Below, piece after piece: positions 1 through 6,216 of a DNA stretch of 15,399 bases. Numbering within the stretch: the first letter of the stretch is position 1; each line of letters begins with the position of its first letter. The stretch spans positions 1 through 15,399 of the forward strand of contig JAJDCF010000096.1 in NCBI GenBank assembly GCA_029260955.1. The letters run 5' to 3'. The translations under genes were made by a program, and so were the position numbers. The DNA is from Patescibacteria group bacterium (GTDB taxonomy: Bacteria; Patescibacteriota; Gracilibacteria; UM-FILTER-43-11). The notes beneath the pieces were generated by a model, which ran no database searches, had not been told where the DNA came from, and worked only from the letters and a program-made list of their open reading frames with translations.

Positions 1-1022
1 CAGGTAGTTAGCACCTCCACGCCTCCTTTCGCATTCACATACACCATGTCTTCGATCCGCACACCGCCCTTTCCTTCCACGTAAATCCCGGGTTCAATTG
101 TGAAAACCATCCCCTTCTCGATCTTCTCTTTTGAGTGCACAGATACCGTTGGTGCCTCGTGAACCTCTAGCCCTGTACCATGCCCCGTGGAATGAGTGAA
201 GTATTTGCCATAACCAGCTTTTTCGATAGCCTTCCGTGCCACTTTATCCAAATCAGAAAACTTCATACCCACCTTCACCGCCGCTATTGCAGCCTGATTA
301 GACTCAAGAACTGTTGTATAAATTTTGTGTTCAAATTTATTGGCTTTCCTTTGGAAAAAAACACGGGTCATGTCCGTGATATATCCCTGATAAATAATCC
401 CTGAATCAATCAGGATCATATCCTCTTTCTTCAGTTTATTGCCGCCTTTTTGGTGGTGTATATCTGCCGTATCTTTGCCAAACGTAATAATGGGGGGAAA
501 TGAGAAATCATCAGCTCCAAGCTTGCGCGCAATCTTCAAAAGCTCCCATTCAACATCCCCCTCCGTCATACCTAGCTTCAATTTCTTTTCTAACTTATTA
601 AGGCTATCACAAGCAATCTTCACAGCTTTCTTGATGATCTTAATCTCACTCGCATCTTTTATAATGCGGAGTGATTCAACCATGCCCGAAGTAGCCTTAA
701 GCTTAACTCCCGGCAAAACCTTTTTGTAAGATTTGAGCTTAGCAACGCTCATATCTCGATCTTCAAAACCAACACTTTTCAGCTTACCCATAAGCTTTTT
801 TAAGCCCTTGCTTTGATCATAATAAGGAATACCTGCTTTTTTGGCCGTCACAAAATATCTGGCATCCGTAATAAGAACTGCACGGCGCGGAGTAACTAGA
901 AGTGTGCCATTGGTTCCTACAAAGCCAGAAAGATACCGAACATTAAATGGACTGGAAACCAAAAGGCCGCCAAGTTTTTTGGCAGATATCAACTTTTGTA
1001 ATTTTTTGATTCTTTTATTCAT
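1..1022 (-). CDS. M24 family Xaa-Pro aminopeptidase/dipeptidase, C-terminus cut by window edge
   Basis: Metallopeptidase of the creatinase fold that removes an N-terminal residue next to proline or cleaves Xaa-Pro dipeptides, probably in the cytoplasm. Reading the minus strand from the ATG at 1022-1020 gives 340 codons with no stop before the window edge. The first ~125 residues match the creatinase N-terminal domain (start MNKRIKKLQK, then SPFNVRYLSGFVG). The catalytic domain shows all the expected metal ligands: Asp in LIDSG, Asp in ITDMTR, His in STGHGTGLEVHE, Glu in TIEPGIYVEG and Glu in RIEDM. PepQ/PepP-like enzymes of this short type run about 350-365 residues, so roughly 10-25 residues are probably missing. 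It is divergent from purC and shares the intergenic region 1023-1101. Family is clear; the choice between dipeptidase (pepQ) and aminopeptidase (pepP) is not settled. Confidence 0.93.
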   Translation of the reverse strand, partial: MNKRIKKLQKLISAKKLGGLLVSSPFNVRYLSGFVGTNGTLLVTPRRAVLITDARYFVTAKKAGIPYYDQSKGLKKLMGKLKSVGFEDRDMSVAKLKSYKKVLPGVKLKATSGMVESLRIIKDASEIKIIKKAVKIACDSLNKLEKKLKLGMTEGDVEWELLKIARKLGADDFSFPPIITFGKDTADIHHQKGGNKLKKEDMILIDSGIIYQGYITDMTRVFFQRKANKFEHKIYTTVLESNQAAIAAVKVGMKFSDLDKVARKAIEKAGYGKYFTHSTGHGTGLEVHEAPTVSVHSKEKIEKGMVFTIEPGIYVEGKGGVRIEDMVYVNAKGGVEVLTT

Positions 1023-1042
1023 ATCTTTTAGTTTTTCGAGCT

Positions 1043-1070
1043 TTCACAGCATAGCATTTTTTGTTAAAAT
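1043..1070 (+). promoter_or_regulatory. Candidate promoter of purC
   Basis: TTCACA (1043-1048), a 16-base spacer and TAAAAT (1065-1070); each hexamer matches 5 of 6 consensus sigma-70-type positions. Predicted transcription start is near 1077, about 25 bases before the purC ATG. No Shine-Dalgarno sequence is visible between them. No purine riboswitch or clear operator is seen in this short gap. Confidence 0.5.
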
Positions 1071-1075
1071 TTGAA
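1048..1075 (-). promoter_or_regulatory. Candidate promoter of the M24 peptidase gene
   Basis: On the minus strand TTCAAA (1075-1070) lies 16 bases before TATGCT (1053-1048), followed by the ATG at 1022, giving a predicted leader of about 20 nt. The same -10 hexamer TATGCT occurs in the strong promoter at 8370-8398. It overlaps the oppositely directed purC promoter candidate, so the two would compete for polymerase. Sequence match only. Confidence 0.4.
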
Positions 1076-1101
1076 TCACTTAGCCTCTAGCCCCAATAAA
1101 A

Positions 1102-2073
1102 ATGCCCAACCGAGACCTGATCAAAGAAAACCTTAAAAACACGATTACAGAAACGGACTTGCAAGGCTACAATAAGCTACATGTAGGCAAGGTCCGAGAC
1201 ACCTACGAAAGAGACGGCAAAAGAATTATTCTTACAACCGATCGCCAGTCGGCTTTTGACAGAATCCTAGCCGCCATCCCATTTAAGGGCGGTGTACTCA
1301 ATCAGTTTGCTGCTTTTTGGTTCGATAAGACCAAGGATATCGTCCAAAATCACCTGATTGCCACGCCAGACCCCAACGTCGCCGTGGTCAAAAAGGTTAA
1401 GATCTATCCGGTCGAGGTCGTCGTCCGTGGATACATCACCGGAACCACCAGCACCTCTGCTTGGATTAATTATGATGCAGGTGAAAGGAACTTTTGTGGT
1501 GTACAACTACCCGAAGGCCTTAAAAAGAATCAGAAATTCGAAAAGGCCATTATTACTCCAACTACCAAGCCAGAAACTGGCCATGATGAGAAGATTTCGC
1601 GCGAAGAAATCATCGCCCAAGGACTAGTACCCGAGGAAGAATGGGATCAGATTGAGAAATACGCATTGGCTATCTTCAAGCGCGGCCAAGAAGTCGCGGC
1701 CGAAAAGGGATTTATTTTGGTCGACACCAAATATGAATTTGGAAAAGATGACGAAGGTAACATAATACTGGCCGACGAGGTTCACACACCTGATTCAAGT
1801 CGTTACTGGATTGCCGCTACCTACGAAGATCGCTTTGCTGCAGGCCAGGAACCAGAAAATTTCGACAAGGAATTTCTTCGTCTGTGGTTCAAGGAACACT
1901 GTGACCCATACAACGATGCCGAGTTACCAGCCGCTCCAGATGACTTGGTAGAAGAGCTGTCATTCAGATACATCGACATTTACGAAAAACTGACAGGCAA
2001 CACTTTCGTGTACAATGAAGGAAAAGATATCGGAGCAAGAATTCAAGAGAATCTGGACAAGTACTTTGACTAA
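1102..2073 (+). CDS. purC: Phosphoribosylaminoimidazole-succinocarboxamide synthase (SAICAR synthase)
   Basis: Joins aspartate to CAIR using ATP to make SAICAR in de novo purine synthesis, in the cytoplasm. The 323-residue protein has the N-terminal nucleotide-binding segment KLHVGKVRDTYE, the TTDRQSAFDR segment, the family signature VVRGYITGTTSTSAW, and the second signature LVDTKYEFG followed by LADEVHTPDSSRYW. Its length fits the long form typified by yeast Ade1 (about 306 residues) rather than the short ~240-residue form of E. coli. The ATG at 1102 gives a normal N-terminus. It is followed after 63 bases by purE and then purB; PurC uses the product of PurE, and PurB cleaves the product of PurC. 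No purK, purF, purD or purL is in the window. Confidence 0.97.
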   Translation: MPNRDLIKENLKNTITETDLQGYNKLHVGKVRDTYERDGKRIILTTDRQSAFDRILAAIPFKGGVLNQFAAFWFDKTKDIVQNHLIATPDPNVAVVKKVKIYPVEVVVRGYITGTTSTSAWINYDAGERNFCGVQLPEGLKKNQKFEKAIITPTTKPETGHDEKISREEIIAQGLVPEEEWDQIEKYALAIFKRGQEVAAEKGFILVDTKYEFGKDDEGNIILADEVHTPDSSRYWIAATYEDRFAAGQEPENFDKEFLRLWFKEHCDPYNDAELPAAPDDLVEELSFRYIDIYEKLTGNTFVYNEGKDIGARIQENLDKYFD

Positions 2074-2086
2074 GATAATCATAAAT

Positions 2087-2118
2087 TTGACAATACTTCA
2101 AAAATATGTAACTATATA
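2087..2118 (+). promoter_or_regulatory. Weak candidate promoter upstream of purE
   Basis: A perfect TTGACA sits at 2087-2092 in the purC-purE gap, followed by an AT-rich stretch with TATATA at 2113-2118. The spacing of 20 is long, so this may be a weak promoter or a chance match. If real it would let purE and the downstream genes be transcribed separately from purC. Confidence 0.3.
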
Positions 2119-2136
2119 CTTTTAACCTTCCATTCT

Positions 2137-2586
2137 ATGCTCGTTCCAATTATTATGGGCTCCCAAGTAGATGAGGCCCACGCCCGCAAAATAGCCGGCT
2201 ACCTGGAAGAATTTGACGTAAAAACTGAACTCTACGTAGCTTCCGCCCACAAAGTACCTGAACTGGTTCTAGATATTGTAAGTGACTTCAATAAATCCGG
2301 TGACGACATATGCTACATCACCATTGCAGGCCGCTCTAATGGACTTTCTGGCGTCGTCGCAGCCAATGCCCTTCATCCTGTAATCGCCTGCCCACCATTC
2401 AAAGACAAGGACGACTACATGGCCAATGTGAACTCTTCTACCCTCTACCCATCGGATACACCAAGTATGCTGGTAGTAGACCCACAAAACGCCGCCCAAG
2501 CTGCCATCCGAATTCTGGCTTTAACCAACGACAAGCTCCGCAAAAAGGTCGCCAAGCATATTAATAGTATAAAAGAAGCTTACTAA
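2137..2586 (+). CDS. purE: AIR carboxylase, class II-like PurE
   Basis: Carboxylates aminoimidazole ribonucleotide (AIR) to CAIR in purine synthesis. The 149-residue protein starts with the phosphate-binding IIMGSQVD segment and has the SAHK motif with the family histidine. It then carries AGRSNGLSG and VIACPPF where ordinary bacterial class I PurE has an AGAGGAAHL-type loop. From memory, AGRSNGL and VISCPP are hallmarks of class II PurE, the CO2-using carboxylase known from the animal bifunctional PAICS protein and from some bacteria such as Treponema. Class II enzymes act directly on AIR plus CO2 and need no PurK. Animals fuse the SAICAR synthase and AIR carboxylase domains; here they are adjacent separate genes in the same order. 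No clear Shine-Dalgarno sequence precedes the ATG. Class assignment is from motifs only. Confidence 0.93.
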   Translation: MLVPIIMGSQVDEAHARKIAGYLEEFDVKTELYVASAHKVPELVLDIVSDFNKSGDDICYITIAGRSNGLSGVVAANALHPVIACPPFKDKDDYMANVNSSTLYPSDTPSMLVVDPQNAAQAAIRILALTNDKLRKKVAKHINSIKEAY

Positions 2587-2595
2587 CAAAAAACT

Positions 2596-3936
2596 ATGAT
2601 CACAGCCCTAAGCCCCCTCGACGGACGTTACAAAAGCAAAGTCGAAGAGCTCACGCCCTACTTTTCAGAATACGCCCTAATTAAATATCGCCTAGTCGTG
2701 GAACTGAGCTTCTTTATGGCTCTCTCTGCCGAAAGAGGAATTCCAGAGCTTCCCAGCTTTAGTGATAAAGAGTTAAAGCTTTTGGAAAACATGGTGAAGA
2801 ACTTTGATGAGAAGGAAGCAAAAAGAGTAAAAGCAATTGAAAAGAAGACAAATCACGATGTAAAAGCGGTCGAATACTACATCAAAGAAAAACTTGAAAA
2901 GACCAGCCTAAAAAAGCACCTGGAATTCGTTCACTTCGCCTGCACTTCCGAAGACATCAACAATCTGGCTTACGGCCTGATGCTAAAAGAAGCCAAAGAA
3001 CACGTGCTTCTACCTCAGATGAAAGAGGTGGTAAAAGCCGTGAAAGGTCTGGCTAAAAAATGGCGAAAAGTTCCTATGCTCAGCCTAACGCATGGCCAGC
3101 CTGCTACACCCACCACCGTCGGCAAAGAATTCTTGGTGCTAGCCTCCGGACTCGAAAGGCAAATGGACCTACTAAAGAAGCAAGAAATAATGGGTAAGCT
3201 CAACGGAGCTTCAGGAAATTTTAACGCTCATGTATCGGCTTATCCAAAGATAAACTGGCCTAGCTTGAGCAAAAAATTTGTTCAGAATTTAGGGCTGACT
3301 TACAACCCATATACCACCCAAATCGAACCCCACGATTTTCAGTCTGAAATCTATGACACAGTGGCTCGCTTTAACACCGTTTTGCTCGACCTGGATCGGG
3401 ACGTCTGGAGTTACATCAGTCGTGGAATATTTAAACAAAGCGTTGTAAAGGGCGAAGTTGGATCATCCACCATGCCACACAAGGTAAATCCTATCGATTT
3501 TGAAAACTCCGAGGGTAATCTTGGGTTGGCCAATGCAGTGCTAAGACACATGTCCGAAAAACTCCCCCTTTCTCGTATGCAGCGAGACCTAACAGATTCA
3601 ACCGTTCAACGGAATATTGGCGTTGGACTTGGTTACAGCTTATTGGCTTACAAAAGTACCTTAAAGGGGCTTGGTAAACTTGAGTTGAACAAAAAAGTTA
3701 TACAAGCAGAACTAGACCGAAATTGGGCTTTACTCGCCGAACCAATTCAAACCGTCATGCGCAAACACGGCGTGCCAAATGCATACGAAAAGCTCAAAGA
3801 GCTTACTCGTGGTAAAGAAATTAACAAAGAAACGGTTCGGGCTTTCATCAAAACCTTGAAAATCCCAGAAGATGATAAAAAGAGACTCCTGAAGCTAACT
3901 CCAGCGACTTACATTGGATTAGCCGGCAAGTTTTAA
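2596..3936 (+). CDS. purB: Adenylosuccinate lyase
   Basis: Cleaves SAICAR to AICAR plus fumarate and adenylosuccinate to AMP plus fumarate. The 446-residue protein opens with ALSPLDGRY, typical of E. coli-like PurB (456 residues). It has the TSEDINNLAYG helix, THGQPATPTTVGKE (His166 is the likely catalytic acid) and the fumarase/ASL superfamily signature GSSTMPHKVNP, with the flexible-loop serines at about 290-291. The following segment contains SRMQRDLTDSTVQRNIG. It starts 9 bases after the purE stop, so it is almost certainly cotranscribed with purE. No Shine-Dalgarno sequence is visible in the gap. Confidence 0.97.
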   Translation: MITALSPLDGRYKSKVEELTPYFSEYALIKYRLVVELSFFMALSAERGIPELPSFSDKELKLLENMVKNFDEKEAKRVKAIEKKTNHDVKAVEYYIKEKLEKTSLKKHLEFVHFACTSEDINNLAYGLMLKEAKEHVLLPQMKEVVKAVKGLAKKWRKVPMLSLTHGQPATPTTVGKEFLVLASGLERQMDLLKKQEIMGKLNGASGNFNAHVSAYPKINWPSLSKKFVQNLGLTYNPYTTQIEPHDFQSEIYDTVARFNTVLLDLDRDVWSYISRGIFKQSVVKGEVGSSTMPHKVNPIDFENSEGNLGLANAVLRHMSEKLPLSRMQRDLTDSTVQRNIGVGLGYSLLAYKSTLKGLGKLELNKKVIQAELDRNWALLAEPIQTVMRKHGVPNAYEKLKELTRGKEINKETVRAFIKTLKIPEDDKKRLLKLTPATYIGLAGKF

Positions 3937-3954
3937 TAACATATTTTCCTAAAC

Positions 3955-4497
3955 ATGAAGAAATCACTTCTTATACTTTCGTTTTTTGTTCTATCAGCCT
4001 GTGCCCCCATTATTAAACCCACTACTCCCACAGTAAGTAATTTTGATGAATGTATTGCTGCAGGCAATCCAGCCATGGAAAGCTACCCAAGACAATGCCG
4101 CCATGAAGATCAAACCTTCACTGAAGTAATAGAGATCCCAGGTGATGAAAAGCCCTGCACAAAGGAATATATGCCTGTTTGCGGAGAGGTTCAGGTTCAA
4201 TGTATCAAGGCACCTTGTCCACCGCTCAAAACAACTTACCCAAACCGCTGCATGGCCGAAAATGCAGGAGCGCAAGATATTCAGGAAGGCTCATGCCAAG
4301 AGGAAGGCCCTGACCTAAAAGGAACATGTGAGTCAGCCGAAGGCACGTGGCTACCCGATAGCAGTGAATGTGAGAACCTGTCCAAAGAAAGTTGTGAAAA
4401 TATAGGTGGAACCTACAATGAATGTGCTTCAGCCTGCCGAAACGACCCCGAAGCCGAAATTTGCACCCTCCAATGCATACTCGTCTGTCAGTTTTAA
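3955..4497 (+). CDS. Secreted Cys-rich lipoprotein with Kazal-like module
   Basis: Predicted lipoprotein of 180 residues: MKK, a hydrophobic stretch, then the lipobox LSAC with the modified Cys at residue 16. Three Cys-rich modules follow a short Thr/Pro linker. Residues about 30-58 form an ECIAAGNPAMESYPRQC-type unit, which I have seen often in Patescibacteria proteins. Residues 68-114 hold six cysteines in a Kazal-like arrangement (CTKEYMPVCG, then TYPNRCMAENAG). Residues 125-178 hold eight cysteines with GGTYNECASAC. Kazal domains elsewhere inhibit serine proteases, but with no recognised reactive loop the target is unknown. It starts 18 bases after purB, inside the nucleotide operon, with no obvious functional link. 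Gene and export are well supported; function is not. Confidence 0.88.
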   Translation: MKKSLLILSFFVLSACAPIIKPTTPTVSNFDECIAAGNPAMESYPRQCRHEDQTFTEVIEIPGDEKPCTKEYMPVCGEVQVQCIKAPCPPLKTTYPNRCMAENAGAQDIQEGSCQEEGPDLKGTCESAEGTWLPDSSECENLSKESCENIGGTYNECASACRNDPEAEICTLQCILVCQF

Positions 4498-4499
4498 GT

Positions 4500-4724
4500 A
4501 TGATAAATAAGCCATTCATCAAGGTCGGAGCATATCAGCATTACAAAGGTAATCTTTATCAAGTGATCGGCATTGCCAAACACTCCGAAACACTAGACCC
4601 TATGGTGGTTTATTGCGCCCAGACAGATGAGCACAACATTTGGGTCAGGCCCTATGAAATGTTCAAGGAGATAGTAGAAGTTGATGGAGAAAAGGTACCA
4701 CGTTTTAAATACTTGCATTCTTAA
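4500..4724 (+). CDS. DUF1653 family small protein
   Basis: 74-residue protein matching the DUF1653 pattern: GAYQHYKGNLYQVIG near the start, then HSETLDPMVVY, and IWVRPYEMF near the end. Members are usually 60-75 residues and have no experimentally assigned function that I know of. The ATG at 4500 is chosen over an upstream in-frame ATG at 4422 because it gives the normal family N-terminus and leaves only 2 bases after the lipoprotein stop. The next gene begins 1 base after its TAA. Cytoplasmic by absence of any signal. Confidence 0.85.
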   Translation: MINKPFIKVGAYQHYKGNLYQVIGIAKHSETLDPMVVYCAQTDEHNIWVRPYEMFKEIVEVDGEKVPRFKYLHS

Positions 4725-4725
4725 T

Positions 4726-5289
4726 ATGATTATTGGACTCACCGGCCCCATGGCCAGCGGAAAAAGCACAGTCGTGGATGCTCTTAAAAATCAGGATTTT
4801 AAATACTTCACTCTTTCCGACATCGTTCGTGAGGAATGCGCAAATAAAGGACTAGAAGTAGTCCGTGACAATCTGATGGCTACCGGTCAAAGCCTGCGCG
4901 AGGAATTTGGTGCAGGTGTTTTAGGTGCCCGCGCCCTCAAAAAGATCCAAAATGAGGGTGAAAATGATAATTGGATCATCGACGGCATCCGAAATCCTGC
5001 TGAAGTTGAAGAACTCAAAAAACATTCAAACTTTGTTCTGATTGCCAATACCGCTCCAGAAGATTTGATCGTTAGCCGCATTCTGTCTCGCAAACGTTCT
5101 GACGACACCCTGAACGAAGAAGCCATCCGCGCTAAGCTAAGACGAGAAATGGGCGAAGGCGAACCGCCAGAGGGCCAACAGGTACAGAAGTGTATCGACA
5201 TGGCCGATTATGTATTTGAAAACACAATGCCCATAGATCAGGTTGAGGTTGAATTTATGAAGCTGTATAATCGCATCAATGACAAATAA
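4726..5289 (+). CDS. P-loop nucleotide kinase-like protein (UPF0200 / dephospho-CoA-kinase-like)
   Basis: 187-residue P-loop NTPase beginning MIIGLTGPMASGKST, a Walker A at residues 7-14. Its body resembles the archaeal UPF0200 family and, more distantly, CoaE and adenylate kinases: LSDIVREEC, NLMATGQSLREEFG, WIIDGIRNPAEVEELKK and a lid-like RKRSDD stretch. The substrate is unknown. Because the next gene is a dCMP-deaminase-like enzyme whose start overlaps this stop by 11 bases, a (deoxy)nucleoside monophosphate is a reasonable guess. The in-frame ATG at 4681 lies inside the DUF1653 gene and would put 15 extra residues ahead of the P-loop, so 4726 is preferred. Confidence 0.85.
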   Translation: MIIGLTGPMASGKSTVVDALKNQDFKYFTLSDIVREECANKGLEVVRDNLMATGQSLREEFGAGVLGARALKKIQNEGENDNWIIDGIRNPAEVEELKKHSNFVLIANTAPEDLIVSRILSRKRSDDTLNEEAIRAKLRREMGEGEPPEGQQVQKCIDMADYVFENTMPIDQVEVEFMKLYNRINDK

Positions 5290-5791
5290 GAAACTCGACA
5301 GACCCAGCTTTGAATCCGTATATATGAAGTTCGCGGAAGAAATCTCTAAGAGATCTTCTTGCAAGCGGCTAAAAGTTGGTACGGTAATCACTACCACTGA
5401 CTTCCGCAAAGTCTTAGCTGTAGGCTACAACGGAAACGCGGCTGGCCTAGCCAATGGCTGTGACCGGGACGAAGTCGGCAACTGCGGCTGTCTTCATTCA
5501 GAAGAAAACGCAGCCATCAACTGCGACTCACCCAGATACGTTGAAAAGTATGTTTTTGTTACTCACCTCCCCTGCTCCGCTTGCGCCAAGCGCCTGATCA
5601 ACATAGGAAACGTGAAAAAGGTCTTCTTCCTAGAGGACTACCGTAAAAGAGATTCCCTTGCCATGCTTGCGACCACTGGAATAGAAACCTTCAAGATTGA
5701 AGACGGAGCAGCGATAGAGGTTCAGGAATGGCTGGCAAATAACCTAAAGATCGTGCCGAAGTTGATTAAGAAAGAGAAGGTTAATAAATAA
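5279..5791 (+). CDS. dCMP/cytidine deaminase family protein (ComEB-like)
   Basis: Zinc-dependent deaminase of 170 residues, most likely converting dCMP to dUMP for thymidylate synthesis. The zinc site is complete: His73-x-Glu75 in CLHSEENAAI and Pro98-Cys99-x-x-Cys102 in LPCSACAKRLI. The leading part has the substrate-side features of the family, VGTVI and VGYNGNAAG. Two further Cys in GNCGC just before the HxE motif are common in dCMP deaminases. The C-terminus is a Lys-rich tail (KLIKKEKVNK). It overlaps the upstream kinase gene by 11 bases, indicating translational coupling. It is the last gene of this run. Confidence 0.9.
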   Translation: MTNKKLDRPSFESVYMKFAEEISKRSSCKRLKVGTVITTTDFRKVLAVGYNGNAAGLANGCDRDEVGNCGCLHSEENAAINCDSPRYVEKYVFVTHLPCSACAKRLINIGNVKKVFFLEDYRKRDSLAMLATTGIETFKIEDGAAIEVQEWLANNLKIVPKLIKKEKVNK

Positions 5792-5814
5792 TTGAACCAC
5801 AGCTTCCAGAAATT

Positions 5815-5845
5815 AGCTCTCAAACCTTGTTCAGAAGGGCTTTTT
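5815..5845 (+). terminator. Weak intrinsic terminator candidate after the deaminase gene
   Basis: AGCTCT (5815-5820) can pair with AGGGCT (5836-5841) including one G-U pair, across a 15-base loop, followed by a run of T's to 5845. The stem is short and the loop large, so termination would be weak. It overlaps the next promoter's -35 element. Confidence 0.3.
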
Positions 5846-5855
5846 GTGATATAAT
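5827..5855 (+). promoter_or_regulatory. Promoter of the 5883-7893 gene pair (extended -10)
   Basis: TATAAT at 5850-5855 is a perfect -10 preceded by TGA, making an extended -10 (TGnTATAAT). TTGTTC at 5827-5832 lies 17 bases upstream as a partial -35. Predicted start near 5862 leaves about 20 bases before the ATG at 5883. One of the better promoter candidates in the window. Confidence 0.6.
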
Positions 5856-5882
5856 TAACAGATAATTTAAACAATAAATGAC

Positions 5883-6203
5883 ATGGGCAATCAACACCCT
5901 CCATTAGCGGCCTACAACGAACTTCCCGATGAATCAATAGATATTGAGGATAATAAGCTAATTGATATGACCGATGAGGAAATTCGAAATGCAGTAACTG
6001 AAGAGATGGGGAAAGTGCCTGAAGGATTCATGTACCAACCTCCGCTAAACGTAGAATCCAATGAAGTTGATCAAGAAGCCATTGATGATGAAACTCAGAG
6101 GCTCATAAAATATAGAGATGTATTAAAGATCAACCGAAAAGTTAGAAATACATTAGTACCAAGAAACGATACAGAGCAGCCACCAGAATCAAAAGCAGCC
6201 TAA
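5883..6203 (+). CDS. Acidic hypothetical protein, 106 aa
   Basis: Not recognised. The protein is strongly acidic in its first half (DEESID-like runs and TDEEIRNAVTEEMG) and more basic near residues 80-96 (YRDVLKINRKVRNTL), with a polar tail. No signal peptide, membrane segment or Cys cluster; probably soluble and partly disordered. The ATG at 5883 is used because the ATG at 5878 opens a frame that closes within ten codons. It has its own promoter and ends 13 bases before the next, larger gene, so the two are probably made together. Confidence 0.7.
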   Translation: MGNQHPPLAAYNELPDESIDIEDNKLIDMTDEEIRNAVTEEMGKVPEGFMYQPPLNVESNEVDQEAIDDETQRLIKYRDVLKINRKVRNTLVPRNDTEQPPESKAA

Positions 6204-6216
6204 TTAAAGTATTATA

